A stretch of 64,000 bases of DNA. It comes from Callaeas wilsoni (lineage: Eukaryota > Chordata > Aves > Passeriformes > Callaeidae). The translations under genes were made by a program, and so were the position numbers. This document shows positions 14,141 through 26,300 of the stretch, piece by piece (positions within the stretch are counted from its first letter, which is position 1; every line of letters begins with the position of its first letter). The DNA is taken from the NCBI GenBank assembly GCA_013398955.1, contig VWPU01008518.1:1-64000 (forward strand). The letters run 5' to 3'. The notes below the pieces were generated by a model that saw only the letters and a list, made by a program, of their open reading frames with translations, had not been told where the DNA came from and made no database searches.

Positions 14141-16125
14141 CCAGGGAGGGAGGATGCTGTCAGCATGAAATGAAGCTCCCTGGGATTCTCTCTCACGTCT
14201 CAAGCAGGGCATTCTGCATTTTATATCCTGCATCGATCCTATCTAATGCCTTAAACTTCTCTTTCCAATAGCTAAATTATTTTTAAAATCTTGTCATTTA
14301 CTCATTTGAGGAAACCCTCTTTTCTCTGGAGAAATTATTCTATCGTTCTGTTCAGTAAGGAAGAAATTAAACATGATCATATTAATTATGGTTCCTCATT
14401 TAACATAAAGCTGTAATCAAATGGCTTTTATGTCTAAACAGTCGTGGCAGTGGTACTAAGAAATTGTGGCATTAAAGGCTTGCACTTAAATTCAAAATGT
14501 TTAAATTATATATCTCAGAAGAACTGAGGCCACATTGAGAGAGGTATAACCTTTTTATTTTCAAGCAGAAACATGAAGGTGCAAAACACTTTAAAAATAA
14601 ACATACTTTTGCTTTAATTTCCAGGAAGATCTTAGGATGCCAAAATAATATATATATTTACAATAATATAAAATACCAGGGATTTTTTTGCCCCTTTTTA
14701 AGCCATTGTGCCTTCTTTTGAAAGGAAGAGGCAGCCTGCTTAGGCATCTTCTGACAAAGCCTATGAAACAAAAATATTTCAAGGACATGAAGCTGCAAAG
14801 CAGTAGAAATGGAATTTGTCACTTCTGGCAGGGCTGGACTCACTGGGGTCCTACCAGTCTGGTGGGGACTGCTGGTGTCTGTGGCTCCAAAGTCAGCCTC
14901 AGATTTGAGGACTGATTTCCTGAGCCAGAAAACCCAGGAGCATTTCTGTCTGCATTTCAGGAAAAAACTTCCTTCAATTCAGGAGCTGGAGCTGCTCAAA
15001 CAGCCACCTACAAGGAAGAAAAATAGGAAATGGTCAGTGGGGCTGCTCAGAACGAGTCACAGAGGGTTCCTTCTATGGGAAACACCAAATTGCTATTTTG
15101 GGATAAAAATCACAAGAGCAGTGTTTGGAGGGGTAATTTTTTTGTTGTTTTCTTAATATCTACTTCTTCCAGAGTAGAAGTCCCTACATTCCCATGTGAA
15201 CCAGCTCCACTTCCCATGTGGCTCTGTAGCTCACTCCCTGCTGCCAAACCGTGCAGAGGGGTGATGGAGAGCACTTGAGAGTTGAAGTTCTCCTTGAAAC
15301 AGTGACCATCTACTTAACAGCTCCCCATAAAGCCCAGAGCTTGAGATAAAATCCCTCACCGAGCCCTGCTTCCCAGAGTGTAAGGGTGCACTTTGATACC
15401 TGATAAAATCGTTAGTGGCTGCTGGCTCCTGTGACTGAAGTGACACTGCTTGTGAAATTGCCATCCACAGCTCCTAAATGCACAATTAAAAACACATTTC
15501 CAAGCTCTCTGTAAGACATAGAGCACAACCAGTGCTTGTACCTATTTCAAATCCCAGCATGTAAAATTGCAGAGTGGGCTGAAGGTTATAAAGTTATAAT
15601 GTTATAAAGTGCACTTTGAGTTGGGTAAACACGCTTAAGGGGTTTATGGTTCCTGGGAACTGTCATCTCTGCTGCCTGGGGAATCTGTTGTGTGGTGAAA
15701 AACAGTATTCAGTGAGCTATCTAACCCGCATTCAAGAGACTGGGCTCAGGGGTAGTATAAATATGAGTTATTCGCTCCATTTTTGCATCATTATAAAAGT
15801 TGTTTTCACTCAGTACCCAGACAAATGGATCTAGGCAGCACGAGGCAGAAACAGCCTCCTGTGAAGAGGAAATAAGTTAAAAGGCACGGATGTGTAAGTT
15901 CTACAGCACAGGGGAAGCCAAGCCCTCAGGAGCTGGGGCATCATCGCTCGCAGCCCCGATTCAGCGCAGCCCCTGTGCAAGGAGGCCTGAGCAAAGCTTG
16001 CTGGATCACATACGTTGGGTGACCCCCACCTCTCCCAGGCATAAACCTGCAGCACGAACCCACTACAAAAAGCTCTGTATCCTCCCAGTTCTCTCTCCCT
16101 AGAAAATGCCCATAAATGCCCCATT
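14141..16125. other. Intergenic DNA, no gene seen
   Basis: AT-rich to average composition with only short shadow ORFs. A local imperfect repeat of the motif GTTATAA lies at 15,585-15,607 and an (AT)-rich run at about 14,645-14,670. Nothing codes or splices recognisably. Confidence 0.6.
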
Positions 16126-16440
16126 GCATCTTCTCCCCCCCCGCAGCTGGCACTGCGGCACCACCAGCTGCTCTCGGCCACCTTTGCTGCTGACAAGGGA
16201 CACTGCTGTGGCACGGGAGGGCAACGCTGGCCGCAGATCACCCCGCGGGGACAGCCCAAGCAGCGCGGGGCTGCTGCGTGCCCCCGGCCACGCGAGGCGC
16301 CGCCGCAGCGGGACAGCAGCCGCTCTCCCCGAGGACAGCCCGGCTCGGCTCCTCCCGTTCCCGGCCAGGGGACACTCCCGGGGCTCAGTATCAAAGGCCT
16401 CCTGCGAACCACGTCAGCCTCAGCGCATAAATAAAACCTA
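16126..16440. promoter_or_regulatory. Intergenic CpG island
   Basis: This stretch is GC-rich with clustered CpG (CCCCGCGGGG, CGCGAGGCGCCGCCGC) immediately left of the minisatellite. It could be an orphan CpG island or promoter of an unannotated non-coding transcript. I see no donor-delimited exon with a meaningful frame, so the call rests on composition only. Confidence 0.4.
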
Positions 16441-16639
16441 CAGAGGAGTCACAGCAGTTCCCACAACAAGAAGTTACCAGCGGTTAACAAAGGATAAAAG
16501 CAAATAACCGAGCCCCCAGTTCCTTCCATCGGCACCACCCTGGAGCAGGAGGGTGTCCATCACTGCTGGAATCAAAGCCTTCCTCTCCATTGTTTCCTCG
16601 GCGGCGAGGACAGCCCGTGGCCCTCTGCCACAGCAGGGC

Positions 16640-17215
16640 CGGATGAAAGGAGCCCGGAGCCCCCACGCAAGGGGACCCAGCGCTCTGCCTGCTGCTGCCT
16701 GTGCCCCGCGGAGCCGCAGCCAAGCCCCTCTGGCAGAGCAGAGCCGGGTGAAAGGAGCCCGGAGCCCGGACCCCCCACGCAAGGGGACCCAGCGCTCTGC
16801 CTGCTGCTGCCTGTGCCCCGCGGAGCCGCAGCCAAGCCCCTCTGGCAGAGCAGAGCCGGGTGAAAGGAGCCCGGAGCCCCACACAAGGGCACCCAGCGCG
16901 CCTCCTGCCGCTGCCTGCGCCCTGCGGGGCCGCAGCCAAGCCCCCCGGGCACGGCGGAGCCGGACGAAAGGAGCCCCGAGCCCGGAGCCCTCGCACAAGG
17001 GGACCCAGCGCTCTGCCTGCTGCTGCCTGTGCCCTGCGGAGCCGCAGCCAAGCCCCGCTGGCAGAGCAGGGGCAGAGCCGGGCGGGCCGAGCCCCGGGCC
17101 CGGAGCCCCCGCACAAGGAGACCCAGCGCTCCTCGTGCCGCTGCCTGTGCCCGGGGGAGCCGCGGCCAAGCCCCTCTGGCACAGCAGAGGCAGAGCCGGG
17201 CTGGCCGAGTCCTGT
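16640..17215. repeat. GC-rich minisatellite, about five units of 104-125 bp
   Basis: Five diverged tandem units start with GAAAGGAGCCC or its variants at 16,645, 16,750, 16,862, 16,966 and about 17,085. Each contains GGGGACCCAGCGCTCTGCC, GCTGCCTGTGCCC, and GAGCCGCAGCCAAGCCCC. Unit lengths vary (105, 112, 104 and ~120), so the frame shifts from unit to unit. Because the repeat has almost no A/T-rich stop codons it is open in several frames on both strands (up to about 300 codons), with Ala/Gly/Pro-rich periodic translations. I regard these as non-coding. Confidence 0.88.
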
Positions 17216-20200
17216 CGCAGCCCTTCACCCCTGGGGCTCAGCTTGCGGCTGGCACAGCTGCCTCGCTGCAGGCTCCGGAACATCCCCACTCCAGCGCTGC
17301 AGCGTGACGCTCAGTCCAGCGTGGTGCTGCTGCTCCAAACTCATAATCCTTGTGAGCTCTGTAATCGGGATACCCTAACATTTCCTTTCAACACATGTAA
17401 GAGGGCAGGGTTCTCTGATGGATCCCACGTAAGGACTCAGGAGCACTGTGTTCCTGTGACCCTGGCTATGCAGCATTGAGCAGCTGGGAGGATTTACCAT
17501 CCTCTCCCTGTTTTACACACACATCACGCTGCTCCTGTTCTTATGCTCCCCCCTCAACATCTCCTGGAGGTCACTTCCAGGACCAGGCTGGAGGAACCTT
17601 TGATCCAACAAACCTTTATGTTTATTATGGGAAGTTAATGACTGAGTCTGGGTGAAAACTATTTTGATTTAACCACCTTTATGGTGTCTTGTCTGTATGG
17701 AGAGTTTGGCCACATTGCAGCCTGAGTTCTGCTGGTCTCCTTTGCAAGGATGCAAATCTCTGCTTCATCCACTGGGAACTTGCTCCAACAGGGTCTCCAT
17801 CAATGCCAATACTTAAAACAACCAAGCAGAAAATAGTTATTAAATAGGGAAGTAAAAACTCCACTCACCATTACCAGCAAAAGCAAGGTCTGCTGTCATG
17901 GACTATCTTTCAGGGAGACTCGTACCCTAAATGGGGCTTTTCATGAGAAATCCAATTAGTATTCCTCTAAAATTCCAGGAGGGTGAAATCCCCCACTCCT
18001 TCATCTCATTAGGGATGAAAGAATGCCAGGTATGTGGCAGGAATCTGGGGTGAGAGGAGGAGTGGGGTATATTTTAACCAAGTTGTAGAGTGGGAAAAAT
18101 AAACTGATCTAAGGATGAGGATATGAAATGTATTTCCCAGAGCTGAGAAGCAATGCCAGCCAGAAGCAATGTGCTAATGCACAAGGTACACAAAACCGAG
18201 TTTAAGGGTGACATGTGATTGTGGACGTGTTCAAGAAAGCAGTTTGGGACCCTCTCAAGGCATTTTGCCTCTGGAGCACTGAGAGTTTATCAGTTGATGG
18301 CTCCTAGATCAGGTGGATTTATCTAAGCGTAGCAGACAAAATGCTGAAAGGCAGCTGGTGCTCAAGGTGAGGGCGTGACAGAGGTCTGTGTACCACAGAG
18401 GACTTGAGGTCATTCTAGCAGGTACTGAGTTATTTCTAAAATTTTGTGGGGAAGCCCTGTGAAGCCCTCAAAGCAGAGCAGGAAGATCAGACCAACAGGA
18501 CTGTTCCTCACCCGGACACAGCGGGGCTGCTGTTCAAGTGCAGAAGCAAGTGTCAGGCAGGATAGCTTTACCCATTACTATTCTCCTTTGAAGGGAATGA
18601 AAACACCCTGAAGAGCAAAACCTCCACATCAAAATGTTTAGTGGAAAGATAAGACTACCCAAAAACTGTTTGCACAGACTGGAACTCGCTTCCAAGCAGG
18701 CTCAGACGAGGCAGTGATTTCCCAGCCTCCCAAGCTTGTACAAGACAGTTTTCCCACTGGGCACATGGAGCCATTTAGGAGCGTGGAGCATGCTCCAGGG
18801 AGAGCTGCAGGAACAGGGTGATAGTTTAGAGAGGAGAAAAATCAGCCTCTGCTGCAGCCAACAGCCTCCCAACCCTCCTGGGCATCAGGGCACTCAGAAA
18901 AGTGTCACCACTGCAGCTTTGGGGGCTGCAGGTTGCCATCATCCCTCAAAACTTTTCCTACCCAGAGGTCCACCATGCATCCTTGCCGTTCACCTAAATA
19001 AGGAAGGCACCCTGCTATCCAGTACTCTATTGCCCACTATATTCCCAAGGAGTTCAAACAGGAGGAGCCTTCCAAAGGTCTCTCTCCTCTGGAACCCATC
19101 TGACATAGGTTTGAACAAAGCCACATTTCTTCCTTGCACGTTGTGAAGCTCATTTGTCCAGTCAGACCTGCCACAGGCTTCCCTGGGGATGAGCTTCCTC
19201 CTGATGTAACAGCCTGACTGCTGGAAGTGCAGGAACTTGGATGCCTTCACAGAACATCACTGACAACATAAAAATGCTTTCCCCATCAGCACTGCATATT
19301 TACCTCCTGTCAGATGAAGGGAGAAGCTGTTTCATACTTCCCCTCAGTTCTGAAATAATTTAAAAGCTAAAAAAATACTGTCCTGACTAAACCCAGAAAT
19401 TTTAAGAGCACAAAATTTTCCAAGTCAGACCATAAATGCAGCTTGCTTCACACTCTGATAGTGGGGAACAGCAATTGCTTAAAAATAAAAACATACCTGC
19501 ACAGAGTGATCCTCACTTGACTTCAGGTGGCTTCAGGAAATGAGTGGTTTGAAGCTTTTTCCCCTTGGCACACTGTGCATCAAGCACAGATGGACCAAGT
19601 CTCCATGATTTTACTTGACCTCGCTCCTTCCCCAGAGGAGTTGTGCACTCTGTGAAAGCCTCAGCCAGCACCGCTCTCAGGCTGAGACACAGAACTAAGG
19701 GCAGAGCAGCAGCTGTGAACTGTCACGAGCAAACATCGCTACGAGCTGGATCCATGAAAACGGTTCTCTCGTCACGGCCTCTGCTGCATTAGAAAATGAG
19801 AACCAAGTCTACTGCTCAAAAAGAGGAAGGAAAGACCCCTAAGGATGTAAGAAAAGCCATATAACTTAAAAATAACAAAAAAAATCCCTTGAAACGATGA
19901 CATCTTGCTGACGTCAGGGCTGAGCTGGCGTGAACAAGCAGGAGGAAAAGGTGTTTGTCAACTACATACAGGAAGCTGAGTACCTGAAAAGAGGGAATGA
20001 AAGGAGCCTGAAAAACTATTGGCAAACCATGCTCAGGGTTTGAGCCATTTAGAACCGAGCTCTGTCGCAGCTGATGCTCAGGGAGCAGCTCGCTCCCTGC
20101 ACAGAGCAGTGGGAGTGAGCAATGGGAATCAGCACAGCTGCTCTGTGCCTGGCGTTCCGAACCATCGGGTGGAAATCCCACCATATGACTTTGCGGATAA

Positions 20201-22685
20201 TGTTAAATCCATTACAGCATTCTGCCCTCCCCTGCTCATCCCACACAAGCTTCAGAACTTGTGGTTTATGCCTGACTGCCGGAGGATCATTGTGGGCTGT
20301 CTCCGGAGGGATAATCCTAAATTTTAAGTGACAGTTCATGGGCATCTTCTCTTTCTTCCGAGATGCTGTCTTACACAGCACATTAAGGATTCCAGAGATT
20401 AATAACTGGAGCAGAGAGTTCTAATCTTGGTGTCCTAGCAGAGATTTAGCAAAGAACATGTTTGAAGTTGCTGTGGCACAGGAAACATAAGAAGCCTTGA
20501 AGCCCCAAAGTGAGGCTCGTCGGCAGCTCCAAAGGAAATCTGGGCCATGGGACACGTGATGGATGTTCAGTCTCCAGGGCTGCTCACTGACGTGGTGCTT
20601 CCACCCAGAGCAGGTCTTAGGGACCCTGTGAAAGGTGGGACCCAGTTTGAGCTCTCTTTTAAATAGACCAAACTCAGCACTGCTGTGAAATTGTACTTTT
20701 GTATTCTTTGACCTGAATTAGGGCATAACTGAATTGTATAAGCAGGTTACAGGTGGCTTTGAACTTAATTCACCAAGGACCAAATGGGAACCACCCAACC
20801 ATCTCAGACCTGGCAACTGCACTGGGTCAGTTTGGGGGACACCTGCCAGGACAAACACAGCAATGATGCTGAGGCTGCTGGCACAGCAGCTCGCTCAACA
20901 GCAGCCCTGCCATCACTTGGCAAAGGCCCTCACAGCAGCACTTTGAGTTTCCCGTCCACAGAAAGATTATTTTTCCTCCTACTGCTCCTTACACAACTGA
21001 AATCCCCATTAAAAAGGGGCTCAGCAGGTGTCTTTTGGCCTGTTCCCCTCTCAGGGGGCACAAACCAATGACAGGAGACAGTCCAAGCCCCTTCTGGGTT
21101 TGGAGAGCCCTGTGCCACTTAGATGGAAAACAACCAAACTCTTCTGCACATGGGGAGGGGATGAGAAAACCTTGCCCCAAGCGTCACAATGGTGAAGCTC
21201 CACAAGGAGTCCAACATTACTGTCCAAAATGACACCGTCGTGTCCTCCTGCCCTCAGCACCACACGCTCCTTCCATTTCTCTCCTGCCAGCACCAATGCT
21301 CAGGTAGCACCACAGCCAATCATTACCAGGGAACTGAAATGGGTAAAATTCATCCCATTCTGCAACGTTCATGCTTTCCGTGGTGCTGCTCCAAGCACCT
21401 GAATGGCCACCAGCACACTCAGAGCAGCCTGTGACAGCGATCACATAGTCCATCAGTTACTCTGGCTACTGCGGGCACAAAGTAACAAATTAACAGCTAA
21501 TATTCAGGAGATTATAAAATTATGCTTCCTTAGAGCTGTTTAAGCAGCTGCTCTGGCACCTCTGTGCAGAACTAGATCGCTCTGCTTGGAATTAATGCAG
21601 GAGAAGTGGCTGGCACGATTTGGCCCAAGACTTAGAAGTCATATAATCATGCATTATAGATGCCTTTTCAGGCTCTCATTCTGGAACAGTTTTATGCAAC
21701 ACACGTATCTATTTGGCAGCCAACACCAAGTATCAGAACAATTTCCATACCTTGAGTAGTCCGTTTGCCTAAAGTAGCTAAAGGTGGGTCAGAAAGGGGT
21801 CAAATAGCAATGGGACATCATTTACTCCAGGTCACTGAGGTCAGAAAAGACATGTCGGGGTGTACCTTTGCTGGTTTCAGCACAGCATGTTTTTCCACAT
21901 TCTTTACCACCCACAGAATTCCCTTAATTGTCCTAAAAACTGCCTCCAGGCAGTCAGGGATAGGATCAATAATCCGAACTTGAGGTCACCTGGAGGCAGC
22001 CAGTTCCCTTCTCCTGCCCTGCCCCACAACCTGTGAGGAGCAGGCAAAGGCCACCAACAGCAGTATCCCACTTGGGACTGGCCAGTGCTGGGTGCCACAG
22101 GAACTGTGTGAGAGCAGGCCTGCAACAACCCTTCTCTCACAGGCTCTCTGAAGAACACTCAATGCACAGGTGAGACCTCAGTATTTGCCCACAGATTTCT
22201 CTTTTTTAAAAAATTGTAAATCTCGGTAACACTTTTGAGTCCAAAAATCTCATCCTGTGGCAACAAATGTCAGCACAAGCCAAGTTCCTCATGTTCTTTG
22301 CTTTGAACCCGCCAGATGACAACTTACTTTGAAGCTCTGCAGCCCTTGGGGACACCAAATCACCACCTCTACACCTTCTTTACATCAGTTACAGTCTGGA
22401 TATTTTCCCCATTACCTTGCCTTTTCCAGCTTTTGCCAAAGTGATGGAGTCTCCTTAGGTTTGGGTTCAGCATTCAGTATGGATTATTCTCTTGGGAAAG
22501 CAACAAGCTGTTCAGTGTGACAGCTGAATCCCCATGCAAATTTAAGCTGGCACATACTGTACAGCAGGACAGGGGCCTGGCTGCAAACCTGTGTTTTTAA
22601 GCAAGGTACAACCAATTAAATCCATCCTTACTGCTCTGAAGAGGTGAAATCACTGAAACACGTAAGTTACTGGTAAAGCAAAAAA
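17216..22685. other. Intergenic DNA between minisatellite and ACTR5 3' end
   Basis: No supported exon. Open frames are below 140 codons, overlap antisense and lack domain signatures. Two stretches, about 20,160-20,340 and 21,590-21,745, look compositionally unlike neutral repeats and contain several short palindromes, but conservation cannot be judged from one genome. Confidence 0.55.
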
Positions 22686-22691
22686 CTTTGC

Positions 22692-22697
22692 TTTATT
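22692..22697 (-). terminator. ACTR5: Candidate ACTR5 polyadenylation signal
   Basis: The plus-strand hexamer TTTATT is AATAAA on the minus strand, about 650 bases beyond the ACTR5 stop codon and followed on that strand by a T-rich, GU-rich downstream stretch. This gives a 3' UTR of roughly 0.65 kb (22,680-23,347). Other weaker hexamers exist, so the cleavage site is an inference. Confidence 0.5.
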
Positions 22698-23347
22698 GCT
22701 AAAACAACTTTTGATCGAAAAGTCCCATCAAAGAGCTGCCCTGCTTGGCCTGCAGAAGCACTCAAGGGCTGCACAAGGCTTGGCAGTGCCTCTGGACTGT
22801 GCTTTATGGAGGCTTGTGTCTTCATGTGCCCAGCTCTCCAGTTTCAACCACAACATCCATATCTCTGACATCAACGGAGACAAGAAGCACCCACCGCTTA
22901 TTTGGCGCTGGTTTAGCAGGAAGGAGATGGAACACGAGGCCTCGGGAGGCTGAGCTCAGCCCCGCCGGTGTCCTGCAGCACGACCTGCCCGACATGTCCC
23001 GACAGACGATGGTCAGGCAAGCAAGGGGGACCCCTGCTGGGCTGCCTGGCCTGGTACAGCCCAGCTGCAATAAAAGCCACAAAAACCGGGACATTTCACC
23101 ACGTTTAAAGAAGCTGTGAAACACACACTCTCCAAAACCCCTGAGTCTTACTACGACAGTCTCTAAGAGGGTGTTTTCCTCTCGCCGAGCCGCTGTGTGT
23201 GAGCAGGCTCCGGCCGTGCCAGCGCGTCCCGTCCTCCTTGGCCAAGGACCTGCATGGGATCCCGGTGCTCCCGAGCTGCCAGCGAGGCTGTGCCCTGCTG
23301 CACACCAGGAACTCTTCCCTGCAGCGCTGTGGGTGCCAAGGACAGGG

Positions 23348-26300
23348 CTATGCCTGCTCACTGGGGTTCCCTGTGCCCGAGGCCCTGCTGGGCGCCGACG
23401 CCTCTGCTGTCCGCGGGGCCTGCTTGGGAAGGCGGATGGGAACGTAGACGTTGGAAGCACAGTGCTCCTTGAGGTATTCCCCCCCTTTCTCCTCATAGTC
23501 CTTCCTGGTTATCCAGCCTTCCTCACGGTTCATGTATTCCACTGCCCAGTTCCTAGCTCCATACCAGGCATCCAAGACAGGGCTGGAAGCAAGGTGAACC
23601 TGCACGGAAGGAAAACAATGTCAATTCAGCACAGGAGAGAGAAGCCCCTTTCACCCTGATTACAGTGGTAGATGACACAAACCACTGAATTTCAGAAATT
23701 TGAGCTGATTACTCAGTGTCTCTCAGAAAGAGTAATGTTACAAGTGGGTTCAAGTGTATTTTCACCTCGTTATCAATTCCTCAGCAATCTGTCTGCAAAC
23801 TTCCAGCCAAACATGCTTTTGTGTGCATGGTCCTTCAGCAGAAGCAGACTTTCCTTACCCCTACTCCCTATGCTGTCTTCACAAAGAGCAACTGTATCTT
23901 TGCTTAACCTGCACCTTCTCAGGTCAAAAAGCTGTTTGCAGAGTCTGGTCTTAAAACCCTCTCCATGCCCGTGCTCTAAGTACCCCTGCTCTGCACCTCA
24001 TCCAGTTACATCTGAACACACAAGAGCAGGCTGTTCACACAAACATCGTGTCAATACCTGAAAGGATGACTGGAATGGCCTCATCTCCAGGAGTTCCTTC
24101 TGGATTCTGGCTTTCAGCCCAGGGTACATCGTATTTCCACCAGTGAGAAAGACATTCTGGACAAGAATAGCCTGTTGCTCCTTTGAATACCTGTGAAGAA
24201 CAAGAATGACTTCAGCCTTTCTCAAGGATATCTGCCCTATGAACTGGAACAGCTGTGGGGAATACTGATACCTTGTCCCAGGATTTACTTTGAGAAATTT
24301 CATTTTCCTAACACAAAACACTTTTGTTTGTTTTCTGGAAATTCAGGGTGTGGCAGAAAAAAATCCTGAAAGCACTCAGTACCCCATAAATCAACAACTG
24401 GATTTCTCCCTTCTTTCTAGGGCTGGAATTCTTATCTTTCAGAAAATGTGATCTCCTACATTCATACAGTTCAGGAGTGACATTTCATCAATGCTAATTT
24501 GTCTGGAAATGTCCAGTAGGAGTGCCTGTATCTTAACTTTAAAATGTTACTCCTGATTCTGGTCTCTCAGAACCAGAGACTGCCAGCTCACTGTTGCAAG
24601 CATTTGTTGTTTCCCTCAATAACAATCTGGACCAGGGATCTCTAAAGTGGAGTCTGTGCAAAACAATCCAGTGGGATGCAGGAAGATATATAGATAAATA
24701 CATTTAAATAGTGTTTACTTCACCTTTGTATCATTCTTTTTTAATTTCTATTTTTGTGTATGTTTTAAAATGTTCATAATACATTCATTTAGTAGTAGCT
24801 GTAATTTATAAATATTCATATATTGGAGGTGTGTGCTCAAAAATTTTTCATTGATGGGGTTATTGATCAAAAAACTTTGTAGATCCACTGATTTAAAACA
24901 AGCAGAGTTACATGTGGCTTTCAGAACAGGAAGACGTCTAACCTGCAATGCTTGACCCCACCAAAAAGAACTATTCCAACATATTTTCTCAAATTATTGC
25001 TAAACCCCAGCATTTCAAAAGCTGGTATCAAACGAAGAATAGCTCATCTGAAGTAAATAGCTCTGTAAACTCACCTCTCAAGGACATATTGCATGGTTTC
25101 TGCTACACCAGCCTGGTCCTCTCCTATCAGGGAGGGCTGGAATATAATCTCTGGAGCCCTGATTCTCTCAGTGCCAAGGAAAAGCTGGTGGTACTCTGCC
25201 AGGTTAAACACGGGCTTTAAAAACATTGAGAAGTAGTGGGGAATTATGTTAAAGAACAGGAATATTCTAGAATAAGCAACATTTCCAAACAATTCTGTAC
25301 AAAAAACCAGATGGTAATGATCTCACAGAGAAACAGCATGATGCTAACGGTTCCAAAGGGTCAGGGAAGCTGGACTTTTCCTATAATTTATTCTGCTTGG
25401 AGCCACTCCATTCTAAGGCTAAACCTCACAAACTGAAAGCTGTGTCCACCCGGATGAGGTATCAGACTATGGATCACACACAAAAAAACCTGAGCAGGAC
25501 TTTTCTTCCTCAATAACACAGCATTGTTACACCAGGCACTGCCTGCAGAGTGAGCCAAGCGGGAATATTCTCCTTCTAAACCACCAGCTAAGATTGCCAG
25601 GACTTCTCCTCTCTTTATGTCCTGTTCAGGTAGTTTAAGCATCTCTTCCAAGAGCAGGCAAACAATGTTTGCATGAGGAGACATGTCAGCAGACTGGCTG
25701 GACAGCTGGGATGCAAACCCCTGGCACGAGGTGTAAATACAGAAACCAAACCTGCACTGCAGCAACAGGCTTCTCAACTTCAGGCTGCTCCTCAGCAAAC
25801 AAAGGTTCAAACTCATTAATGCTTTCCACATCCTCCAGGGACTGTTCACTGCCCAGGGGATCCAAGTCAGGAGTCTGGAAACACAGCAGGTATGTTATGG
25901 TAGGTTAGCTCAGGTGTGACTTCAATTCTGGTGACTTGGCTGGAAAACTCAAGTTTCCTCAAATCTCAACTTTTTAACATGCCTGAAAACAAGTATGCCC
26001 AGAAAATAAAGACAGACATTCACACAAAGCACAAAAATCAAACACTTCCAATAAATTTATCCCAATGCCAGCTCAGAAATCCAGGCCTCAGTGACCAGGC
26101 TGACTGCCAGGATCCCAGGCAGCCATGTCCTAAGCATAACAGCATACTAGAACTTAGTAAAATAGCTTTTTATATTGGTTAAGGCTTGGTGCCCTCCCAG
26201 CACCTCTAACTGCTCTATAATTACCATTAAATTCCCTATTTTGCTTGTGTGGGACTGGAAAACAAATATCTGCTAGCTACAAAGCCACCACACAATTTCT

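Noticed and set aside
15831..16412. Minus-strand open frame of 193 codons left of the minisatellite
   Set aside because: Composition-driven frame in a CpG island with an overlapping antisense frame and no domain or splice support.
16474..17479. Long open frames (218 to 308 codons) on both strands across the minisatellite
   Set aside because: They follow the repeat period, overlap in all orientations, have no splice signals or domain, and arise because the repeat lacks stop codons.
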